Source: Otatea glauca
Lineage: Eukaryota > Streptophyta > Magnoliopsida > Poales > Poaceae
Direction of reading: 5' to 3'
Length of the DNA stretch: 64,000 nt
Assembly: GCA_036346275.1 (NCBI GenBank)
Contig: CM070722.1
Location: 61,417,524 to 61,481,523, forward strand
The notes under the pieces were generated by a model. It made no database searches. It saw nothing but the letters and a program-made list of their open reading frames with translations, and was not told where the DNA came from. The position numbers and the translations under genes are program-made. Shown one piece after another: positions 23,966 to 34,706 of the stretch (position 1 is the first letter of the stretch; every line of letters begins with the position of its first letter).

Positions 23966-24416
23966 TGTCAGGCCCCGTGGAAATCCGATAAGAACTCGGG
24001 AATCACAAGAAGAAAAATCCACATCAACAACGCAGAAATAAGCGAAATAGATAGAAAAGAGTTGCAGAGGAGATAAACATACGGAAGAACTAGATTGATA
24101 TTAAAGTTTCTCCATGATCGAATCTTTAACTTACTCGTAGCTTATATGCTCAGCTTTTAACCCAAGAAAGACAAAACGGTAACTAACAATTACCCGACAA
24201 GATTACATTAAGGTGAATAGTAAATACTAGAATCATCCACAGCCTTGCGATAGAGTGAAACGCCACGCGACCACTTGGACCCTTGGATCTTCATAACTTC
24301 ATCTAACCATTCATTTGAACTGGACAGTAGAGTATTCGCTAATCCAAACCCTCCTTTCTCTGAACTGAAGTTTTCCTCCTGCTAACTTTCAGATTCAGAC
24401 TCCCTACTTCCTAACA
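23966..24416 (-). repeat. 3' LTR of the Ty3/gypsy element
   Basis: 451 bp, read on the minus strand as TGTTAGGAAG...GGCCTGACA. It is preceded on that strand by the purine-rich tract CTTAAGGAGGGGGAAT (24417-24432), the plus-strand primer. It matches the LTR at 40740-41190 with scattered substitutions. Confidence 0.9.
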
Positions 24417-24429
24417 ATTCCCCCTCCTT

Positions 24430-25866
24430 AAGTTTTCTTGTCCTCAAGGTTTAAAGTTTGGAAAAATCTTGGAGATGAAATCTACATCCTCCCATGTAGT
24501 TGCTTCTTTTGGCAAATTGGACCACTGAATTTTCCACTGGACTACTCGAGCATTATGCCTGGGAATCATTCTTCTCTCCACAACAGAAACGGGTTCAGTA
24601 AGTATGTTCCTTCAGCATCTACCAATGGTAAGTCTTTGCAGGGAATCGCCTTCGGACCAATATGCCTCTTTAGTTGGCTCACATGGAAGATCGGATGTAT
24701 CTAACATCCTTTAGGCAACAAAAGCCGATAGGCTACTTTTCCTATCTTTTCAATCACACGAAATGGACCATAATATTTCGTATGTAACTTCAAATTCTTG
24801 TGCAATCCTAGTGTGTTATGCCGATACGGTTGCATCTTGAGGTAAACCATGTCGACTATGTCAAACTTCCTCTCAGTTATCCTCAAAGTGTTTCATTCTT
24901 GATTTTGCCTTCTCCAAGTTGGTCTTGATAGTCTCGAGAGCTGACTGCCTTTCCTGAAGCTTACTCTTGACTTCATCATTAGCAGGGTCGAATAATATGC
25001 TCTCTGTAATCATGGTTGGCTTGATCCCAAAAAGTGCTTGAAAAGGTGTCATTTGAAGAGATGTATGGAAAGAAGTATTATACCATCACTCCGCTTGCGC
25101 TAACCAAGAATGCCATTTTTTGGGATTAGCAAAAGCCATGCATCTCAAATAATTTTTGAGGCATTGGTTAACCCTCTCGGTTTGGCCGTCTGTTTGCGGA
25201 TGGTAGGCACTGCTTAAATGAATCTTCAACCCCAAGGCCTTAAACATCTCTTGCCAAAGACTGCTCGTGAAGATTCTATTCCTGTCGTAAATCAGCATCA
25301 TGGGTAGCCCGTGTAACTTGTACACATTATCAAGGTAGGGATCAGCCACCAACTGAACTGTATACGGATGACTTAAGGAAATAAAATGAGCATACTTTGT
25401 AAATCGATCCACCACCACCATTACCACATCTTTTCCTTTTGACTTGGGTAGACCTTCAACAAAGTCCAAAGTCACATGAGTCCACGCCATTTCTGGAACA
25501 GGCAATGGCTGTAATAGCCCCGAATATGGCACATTTTTAGACTTGTTTTTCTGGCAGATAGCGCAAGACTTCACATATTCAGTAACTAAGGCTTTCAACC
25601 CTGGCTAATAAAAGAGTAGATTAATTCTCTGGTAAGTTGCCCTTTCACCCGAGTGCCCCCCTAGGGCTGAGCCGTGGAAAGAAGCTAACAATTTTCCCCT
25701 CAAAACCTCTAAAACTTGCTTCAAATGTGATCGGTGATCATCCAAAGTCAGGCTATAGATCAAGATATCATCAAAAAAATACAAGAACAAACCTCCTCAA
25801 GAATCTTGCCAAAATTTTGTTCATTAGAGCTTGAAAAGTAGCGAGAGCATTAGTCAGTCCAAACGG
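24430..25866 (-). pseudogene. Gypsy pol, 3' part: RT end, integrase, chromodomain-like tail
   Basis: The first residues, MPFGLTNALATFQALM, continue the reverse transcriptase broken at 37325. The catalytic FFDDILIYS motif follows near 25775-25800. The frame then goes directly from EVLRG to LGGHSGERATYQRI of the integrase zinc domain, so the RT thumb and RNase H are deleted. The integrase has CAICQKNKS, VVDRFTKYAHFI and HPQTDGQTERVN, with a stop in the LFY*PGLK stretch. Toward 24430 a chromodomain-like VQWSNLPKEATTWEDVDF appears after frame shifts. Not functional. Confidence 0.85.
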
Positions 25867-25871
25867 CATCA

Positions 25872-28485
25872 TGAAAGGACAGGGGATGTCGCCTAGAGGG
25901 GGGGGGTGAATAGGCGAATTAAAAACTTTATAGCTAAATGCAGCGGAATAAAAATTTGCAGCTAAATAAAATCTCTCGAGTTTCCTGAACAATCCGGAGT
26001 GTCGGATTTCAACCCGATACTCGGATAGTCCGATCCGAGGGTCCTAACCCGAGTGTCCGGTATTCAATCCGGATACTCGGATTATCCGGATCGTCAGGGT
26101 ATTCAATCCGGATACTCGGATAGTCCAATCGAGGTCCTAACCCGAGTGTCCGGTATTCAATCCGGATACTCGGATTATCCGACCGTCCGGGTCGAGGATT
26201 CGGATACTCGGATTGAGGACTTGAATGGAGATTTTAAATCTTTGCAATTTTTCAACAATCTACTTGAATACAAAAGATCTAAATGATGTCGGTACACGAG
26301 GGCATAGAAGATCTGAGTCAAACACAACAAAAGAGTAGATCGGGCAATTTCAAGATTCAAAATCAAATGCTAAAGCAAGAGAAAGAAGCAAACTTGGAGA
26401 CGATGATTTTTCACCCGGTTCGGATCCTTGAGGGATCCTACGTCTCCGTTGAGGCGGCTCGGTCACACTTGAGCCGGGTCTCTTTCAACCCTCTTCCTCC
26501 GGTGTTGCACAAATGCACTCGCGGTCTTCACTCCTTTGATTCCTTCCCTTACGGAGGCGGAACCGGCCTTCACAAACTTCCCACGGCCAACCACACAAAG
26601 CTCAGGTGGCTCGTGGCGACCTCCTAGCCGTCTAGGAGTCCTCAACCTCCAAGAGTAACAAATGCTCACGAAGAACAAACTTGGAGATGAAATCAAGTGC
26701 TCAATCAACTCAAATCTCACTCAACAAACTCTTCCCAACCCTTCTCACAAGGGGATCACTTAGATCTAAGGGTAAAAGCTCCTCAAAGCCCCCACACACC
26801 CCTCAAAATCCACTCCAAAACCTCACCAAAAGCTCTCTCAAAAGAGGAGGAAGGGCTATATATAGACCTCCCAAAAACTAGCCGTTGAGGCGATGCGCAC
26901 AATCCGGAGACTCGGTTTCAATCCGGATACTCGGATTGACTGAAAAATGCTAATAGAGAGACTCAACCGGAGAGTCCGGATGAATATCCGGATACTCCGG
27001 ATGATCCGGATAGTCGGACTAACTCCGGATAGTCCGAATCAAGACTTTGCGACTCGGCAAAACGAGCATAACTTTTGACTCGGACTCGATTTGAGAGATT
27101 TTGGACTCTCCAAAAGCTAAGAACGAGGGCTACACAACCAACAAGATCTCACTATCCAAGACTCAAAGGATAACCACAGATTTCACAAAGAAATCAAGAG
27201 AGACCTACAACCCTCACTTTTAAGCACTACCAACACCACTCTCTTTCTAAGATTCACAAGGATGGATCACTTGAGCACTTGACACATCTAAAAGTCATTC
27301 GACATCACATCCCTCTTAATAGTACGGCAATCCTTAGACTCAAATTAAATCAAAGATAATATAAGTCTAGAACTAGTCACTTGCAGTCTTCTTTCTTGAT
27401 GTCGATGCATGAAGACCTTCACCATATAATTGATGACATCTTCGCCTTGTCCAACTCGACTCGATTCACCTCATGAGACTCTCGTCCTATCAACCTTGAC
27501 TTGATCATCCTCTCTGACGATCTCCACGCCAAGTTGCTCTTGACTTAGTCCTCGACTCTTGGTGACACCGCCGTCTTGTTGACCTCGACAATGATCATCC
27601 TCCAAGATACCTTGGTCATCATACACATACGGGACCTAATTCTTTCCAAACTACTCATGAAAGACATTAGTCCCAAAAGCTCAATAGATATGAATAGAGT
27701 TGATATTTGTGAGCGATTGATTACAACAAGTGTTTCATATAAAGAAGCACAACACAAAATAGAAACACTTGACATAAGAAATGTTCTCTACTAAGTACAT
27801 CATGATGAATATGTAATTGATCTATATGCACTAGAGAGATAATTGCCAATGTGATGAATCAATTAAATCATGGCAAGGATCACGACTTTACTTAAATGAA
27901 GCACATGATAGAATATACACGAATTGTACATGTGCAAATAATATTTGGAGTAAGAGTAAATATGTGATCCAACACTAGATAAACTTCACTAAGAGAATTG
28001 CATGAGAAGATATACAAATAAAACATGCATGCACCAAGTCAATCTATAGCAATATGAAGTTTAACTCTAGTTAATATATGCATACTAAAAACAAAGCACA
28101 TAATGAACTCAAATGAATATATATGCACAAATAAATATGACATGAACCAATGTGCATATAGAACCAACATGCTACTTGGAGTTCACTATGCATTTGCACA
28201 AAAGGAATGCAATAACAAATATAGAATAGATACCAAAATTGCATACCTTATCTTTGCTTAACCTTCCTATTTGATTTTCCTCTAAATAGATGAGACTGAT
28301 ACTCAACTAGGCAATAACAAGTTAGTCTCATAGCAATATAATCATATTAGAGGTTTGTCATTTGCTAAGCACTAAGTTAAGCATTTACTTAATTGTATAG
28401 ATTGTCATTATGAGTGTTTGTCATTAATCACCAAAATAACATTCATTAATCACCAAAATAACATAAGTGCCTAGATGCACTTTCA
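25872..28485 (-). repeat. 3' LTR of the gag-only element
   Basis: 2614 bp, minus-strand ends TGAAAGTGCATC...CCTTTCA. It differs from the other LTR largely by one- and two-base indels, many in short G or C runs. It contains two clusters of ATCCGGAT-centred repeats (25990-26225 and 26899-27041), a TATA box (26856-26865) and a terminal stem of CGCCTA with TAGGCG beside the LTR 3' end. Confidence 0.95.
26856..26865 (-). promoter_or_regulatory. LTR promoter TATA box
   Basis: CTATATATAG on the minus strand. The U3 repeat cluster lies about 35-185 bp upstream. The other LTR has a two-base shorter version at 35692-35700, so the two promoters differ in their TATA element. Confidence 0.6.
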
Positions 28486-28500
28486 ATCTCCCCCTTTTTG
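28486..28500 (-). other. Polypurine tract of the gag-only element
   Basis: Minus-strand CAAAAAGGGGGAGAT directly abuts the TGAAAG start of the 3' LTR, the position of the plus-strand DNA primer. Confidence 0.8.
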
Positions 28501-31500
28501 GTGATTTATGACAAACCTATTATCAATTGCACCAAATGACAATATTAAGATATTTAGCATTAAAACAAGCATAAAGATACAATAAGAGATCATACTTACA
28601 AATCATCCCTTTTTGTCAATCGATTAGGGGACAATTGATAAATCCATAAATTCTCCCCCTTTTGTCATTAATCCCAAAAAGGTGCTTAAAAGATTCTTAT
28701 TGTTTATTCAATAAAAACTGTTCTCCCCCTTGATTGCACACTCAATAAAAAGATTAGGGAGAAATAAAATAAAGATAAGGAGCTAGTAATATGACAATAA
28801 TATTAAGCTCCCCCTAAATCTAGGCAAGATATGATACCAATTATTTCCAAGATTTAGGTAATAGATTTTTCTAGTTATACCAAATTAAAGGAGTCATGAT
28901 TCTTAGGATATAAGTGATGCTTAAACATGACACACGAATATGATTTCACATATTCTTTAAACATCAAGATCATATAGCAAATTTATAATTTAAGCACATG
29001 CTTATGATCAAATCAAATTCTAACAATCAAGATCATATAAAGAAGATTACACAAGAAGGAATTGCTTATATGATCACAAGATGTATACAAGATCATGAAT
29101 CAAGGTTGTATAAGTAAGATGCACTTTCATGATCAAGAATTTCATAAACTTATCAAGGGCATACCTCTTTGCAATGTGTCACCCATATGTACCTTTTAGT
29201 TCTTGATAATGCCGAATGCAAGTTAGATGACACTTCAAAACAATTTAGGATTAGAGGATACCTCTTGAAAGATACCAATTAATCATATCAATTGAAAAAT
29301 ACAACACCATTTAGAATAACACAATTTAGCATAATGGTGTGCACAGACATTATTGAATATGATCAGAAAAGAAACACGTCCCTTTGTCGATTCTTGTCCA
29401 CCGCATGTTCGAATTGGTCATGATCACCGCGCCCGGTCTTAGATCCCTCGTACTATGGAGCTCCTCTCCATTTCCTTCATCCCACCGTCGAAGATGACCC
29501 TTTTCCAATACCTTGAACATCAATAGACAAGCACACGATTTTCGGAACAAATATCTTTTAATTTGACCCAAGTTAGTTTGATAATGTCTAAGTACAACAT
29601 GCATGATATATATGATATACAAGACAATACTCTTTGCATGCAATTTTAGAAACAACTTGAAGATATCAATTGAAGATTTTATTACACCACATGACAATGA
29701 AAATATTTGAAACTCATTCAAATTTAATCTTGACATCCACTTGTAAGAGAGACAATAAGTAAAACACATTCAAACTCACTCTTGAGCTTACAAGGGAAAT
29801 TTTCTCTTTTCCATAATAAACTCGAAGTTATGCAAGAGAGAAAACATTTTGAGGCTAAGTTACAATTAAATCCAATTTCCAAAAGAACTTAGCCAAAAGA
29901 TGCACTTTCATTGGAATGAAAACTTAAATAGATATGCTCCACTTTGAAGCTTGGAGCAATGGATAAGTTCACTTAGTTTTCATCTTGAAAGGTTTGCCAA
30001 GATTCCAATTTAAAACACTCAAAGTCTCAACCGACGCAAATAGCAGCACAAAATCGATTATAGCTTTTAAACCATTGCTCAAATACAAAAATCATCAACG
30101 CGAACAGATCAGGCTCGAATTCCTCTTGAGGGCTATGAAGACGAATATTGATTTGAGCAAAGGATAAACCCAAAATAGGATGAACATGATATTGCAAGAA
30201 AGTATAGATAGCAATTTGAATTTGGGCCGAGTTGTACAACCCGGATACTCGGTATTTTTGATCCGAGTGTCGGATAATCCGGATACTCGGATATATTACC
30301 GGATACTCGGGTTGTTCAAATCATCCCTAAATCGAACATTTTGAATTTGGATCAAATCTTGATCAAATGAAGTCCAATAGCCATAAGATTTTGCAGAAAT
30401 AATCCATGAACATCCAAGAGACTTCTCCAAAAAGAATTTCTCAAATATGACCCTCCAATAAAAAATTAGATCAAAATGGGCATTGGAGGTTTAGTTTTGA
30501 CACTAAGTCAAATAAAGTCAACAATCTATAAAATGAGTTCAAATAAATTTGAGAATTTTTCAGATATGAACTCCATATGTGAGAGAAGGTTTTATAACAA
30601 AGATTTTCAATAAATAAATTTCATTTTGAGAAATATGATGAAATATGCATATGAAACACATAAAACATTAAGATTTTCACCAAATCCTCAAAATGGAACC
30701 AAATGAGTTTTGAATGGTAATATGCACTTATATGGCTTCATATGATTTAGAGAGATGTTTATAAGCCTATTTGCATAATCAAATCCATTCAAATTGTAAA
30801 ATCCAACTTAATGCAAGAGTATGCCAAATAAGATCGAAAGAGAGAAAAAGGCATAACTATTTCAAATTAAGTTGAAATTATTTGAAATTAGGCATAAACA
30901 TTATTTAGACTTCCAAGAAACTTTTCCAGAAAGAATTTTCCAAAAAGGAGTCTCCAATCAAAAGATATGCCAAATTTTGATTTGTAGGCATGATTTTTAC
31001 TCAAAGAGAAGAAAAATCAAAACTTTTTCAAATTGAGTCCAAATGGTTTGAAACTTTCCAGAAATAAACATTGGACTATTTAGAAGGTTTCCCAATAAGA
31101 ATTTCATTAAAAGAAATTTTCATTCAAAAGATATGACAAAATGCGCTTTGTAGGTTTGAAAAGAAATTGAATTTTCGCCAAATATTCAAAATGCATTCCG
31201 GATTGAAATTTATGGAGATTTGAACTTTCATAGCTTTGTATGAGTAAGAAATACTATTTCAATCCAAGATATACAAAGAAATCCAATTCAAATAGCGAAA
31301 TCCACAAAATGCAATAACGGGTCATTTTGGGTCAAATGAAGAATTTTGGTTAAATTCAAATGGCTATAACTTTTGAACGGTTGGTCATTTGGAAAAACTT
31401 TGAACTAGAGAAATGCTTAAAATGACCAACCCTATGAGTTTTGTATTGACCACTTTTTCAAACTCCAAATAGATTTTGCTTTAGAAAAATTTGAAGTTAA

Positions 31501-32915
31501 ATGCAAAAGCAAGATCACAAAGATCCTTTTTAGGCCAAAGTTTGACTTTTAGCTTCTAGCCAAGGGTTAGATACTTGAAAACATTTGAAATGCATTTGAA
31601 AACATTTTTAGAAGACTATTTTCATAAGATTTTGCATTTCAAACAAATATTTTGCTTTTAACCCTTTTTTGAAGCAAGTTAAAATAGATAATAGTTTTTC
31701 ATAAAAAGCCTCAAAATACAACTCAATTTGGATTTCATGCAATTTCAATTTCCATGGCTTAGAATTGATTATCAAGATGGTTTCTAGCCAAGATTTGTAA
31801 TGAACTCCAACTTGAATGCTAAGATTTGAGCAATATGCTTAAATAAGCTATTTTAGTTCAAACCAAAAACTTTTCGGGCTAAAATTGATTTCAATATAGA
31901 ATTTTTATTTTGAAAGCTTGTAAAACATTTGAAATACATATTAGAATACTTTTACAAGGCTTTTCACAATTTTGGGCCTTTTAAACATGAGATTTGACTT
32001 TTGACCAAAATGGTCCTTTTGAAATAGCTATTTGTAAAACAAAGTCAAATATTTCAACACAAGATTCAAATGAAGAATAAGATGAGATATAGAGATTTGA
32101 ATTTTGTGTATGAGTCTAAGATACCATTTTGAACCAAGATACTACACAAGATCCGGTCCAAACGGAGAAACTCACTAAGTGCAATAATATGACAATTATG
32201 GGTCAAATATAGTTTTTCGGCGAGTTTCAAAATCAAATAACTTTCACTAGGTTGGTCTTTTGAAAGTCTTTTGAACACAAGAATTGTTAAGAATGACCAA
32301 CTCTAGGATTTTCGTTTTGGAATTACTTTCAAATTCATTTTACATTTAATACTATGAAAATTATAAGTTTAAATCCAAAACAAGATACTACTATCTAGAT
32401 TTTGATCATGAAACTCATTTTCTTTTCAAAATGGATTTTGTGAAGCCAAAACCTTTGAAAAACATTTCAAATATATTTGTATACATTTTGCAATTAGTTT
32501 TCACAAGAATACTAATGGTATACAAAATTTTGACTTTTGGCTAAATGGCTTGATTTTGAAAATATATATATATTTGCACTTATATAAATATGGGCACATG
32601 TAGGGATGCAATATACATGGATATGAATTAACACTCCCCCTTAATGTGCCACCATCCCAAACTTACTCAAGATTGCAATCAAAACAACTAATAAGCATGA
32701 GCAAGCATATAATCAAGCAATCTAAATTGATTTTCATGAATAATGCAATATAACCTACACAAGGCTATAAGCTATAAGAATCAATTTAAATACTTGTTAC
32801 CCGAGATGGCATTGGTTTATGATTGAAGTGAATGTCTTCAAGTTTGGCTTCTTTTTTCATATGATGAAATCATCCTCTTGATTGAGCCAAAGCTTCCAAT
32901 GCATCTCCAAGCACC
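28501..32915 (-). other. Non-coding A/T-rich internal region of the gag-only element
   Basis: 4.4 kb without a reading frame of recognisable family. Related phrases recur, for example a word near CTTTCCAGAAA followed by a CAAAAGATATG-like word around 30910-30970 and 31040-31140, indicating old internal duplications. One cluster of the LTR-type CCGGATACTCGG repeats lies at 30239-30315. The plus strand is visibly richer in A than T. Where autonomous relatives carry pol, this element has this tract. Confidence 0.7.
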
Positions 32916-34680
32916 TACAATTCTTTTAGGCGCTTTTGGTACCCAATTTTGTTGGGTCCAACAATGTTAGTCACAATAGATTTTGGAACCCAAATGGTCC
33001 TAATTTGGATATTATTGAATTGACTAACATAATTAGAAATAGGTTTGCAATAATTATTCCTCCTAGGCAAATGATTGACATTTTTATGAAAAGGCTTAGG
33101 AGGGCAATGATATTTTGCAAAACCATTTCTAGTTTGATCTCTTCTAAGCATATGATAATTGAAATTATGCATTGGCTTAGAGGATCTAGTAAATCTAGCA
33201 AATGGTTTGCTATTGTTATTTTCCTAAGCTCATGATCAACATGATTTTTCTTGGTCTTAGGAAGTCTAGCATTTTGAGCAAACACATTTCTAGATTCATT
33301 TCTCCTAAGCAATTGAATATCATAATTTTGCAAATACTTGGGAGAATCGACAAACTTGGCAAACACATTGCCATTTTGTCCTTCCTAAGCAAATAATGAT
33401 CATTGACGATAATAGGCTTAGGAGTAATACCTTTGGGACAATCCTTACCGATGTGTCCCTTTTTCCGACAATTGTAGCAAGTAGGCTTTGAGCGTCTCTT
33501 CTTCTTCTTGACTTGCTCTTTGTCGGTTCGCCTCATTGTTGATGGTTGTGGCTTGATCTCCACTTTATTAGGGCACACGGAGGCGAAGTGTCCTTCTTGT
33601 TGCAAGCAAAGCACTTGATGATCTTGAGAGTCTTTCGTTGTGCCTTGTCTTGCTAGTCTCCTCTTGGAGATGTAGCGAGTCCTCGCTTATCTTGAGGCGC
33701 CTTGGCTTGCTCAAGATCTCGTCGAGAACGGCTTTTCCCTTTACGCACTTCTTCAAGTCATTTTCTAATCTAATGACTTGGGCCTTGAGCTCATTGTTTT
33801 CCTCTACAAGATTAGTCTCAACATGCATAGAGGAAGTGGAAACATTTGAATTTGAGCAACAAGGTAAATCATTGCAAGAGGTGGATATGTCAAATTTTGA
33901 TGAAATATTAGGATTAACATTTAAGCAAGACATTTCATCAATTAAATCACATGAGATTCCTATATCCACCTTAGGCTTATGAATTTCTTTGGAAAGGAGG
34001 GATTCATGATTTTCTTGAAGCATATTATAATCATTTCAAGTGATTCATGTTCAAGCTTCAAAATTTTATATTTCTTTTCTCCTTTCCAAGACATTTATTG
34101 AGCTCCTCTAGCAAATTCATAAGTTCATCATAAGTGAGCTCATCATCATCATCGTCACTTACCTCATTCTTACCTTTCGCCATGAAGCAACGGTTTGTGA
34201 TGGAAGAGCATCTTCATCGTCACTTGAGGCGGAGGTTGAGGTTGATGGAGATGTCGGTTCTTCATCACTTGAGCTTGAGGTGGAGCTTGATGTTTCATCT
34301 CCGACATCTCTTCCTTAGTGCAATCCTCAATAGAAGTGGATGATTCAAATAGTTCTTGAAGCTTTATCCACATTTCATGAGCGCTCTTGAGATTGCATAT
34401 TCTATCAAAGATTTCATCCTCACAACACAAAATAAAACATTAGTAGCTTGAGCGTCGAGATGTAGGCATTTCCTCTCTCCTTGGTTGGAGCAACTTCATT
34501 CAATGGAGAGGAAAAGCCGACATCTACGATCCACCATATTTGGGGCTCATGGATTTAAAATGAGAAGTCATAATTAATTTCCATGAAGCATAATTTGTGC
34601 TATCTAGCACAAGTGGATTATGTGAGTGTTCTAATCCTCTAGTCGACATCCTTTACTATCTAGACGGTTAAGTCTAATAA
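32916..34680 (-). pseudogene. Degraded Copia-type gag
   Basis: Minus-strand fragments in order are an N-part (MTSHF then LHLDAQATNVLFC), KSAHEMWIKLQELFE near 34360, and a coiled stretch (NNELKAQVIRLENDLKKC, near 33790). Next come a zinc-knuckle region with GHFASVCPNK and CYNCRKKGHIGKDCPKG (33430-33600), and a final WVPKSIVTNIVGPNK stretch (about 32940) like the gag end of Copia Sirevirus-type elements. Several frameshifts and stops separate the pieces. Gag packages RNA into virus-like particles; this copy could not make an intact one. Confidence 0.8.
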
Positions 34681-34693
34681 AAGAGAGACCTTG

Positions 34694-34706
34694 CTCGATA
34701 CCAATT
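34694..34706 (-). other. Primer-binding site of the gag-only element
   Basis: Minus-strand ATTGGTATCGAGC directly follows the 5' LTR. It is the initiator-Met tRNA complement TGGTATCAGAGC with one base missing. Confidence 0.85.

Noticed and set aside
25990..27041. CRISPR-like array of regularly spaced repeats
   Set aside because: Repeats are irregular in spacing and overlap, spacers are not unique, and they sit inside LTRs of a plant retrotransposon.
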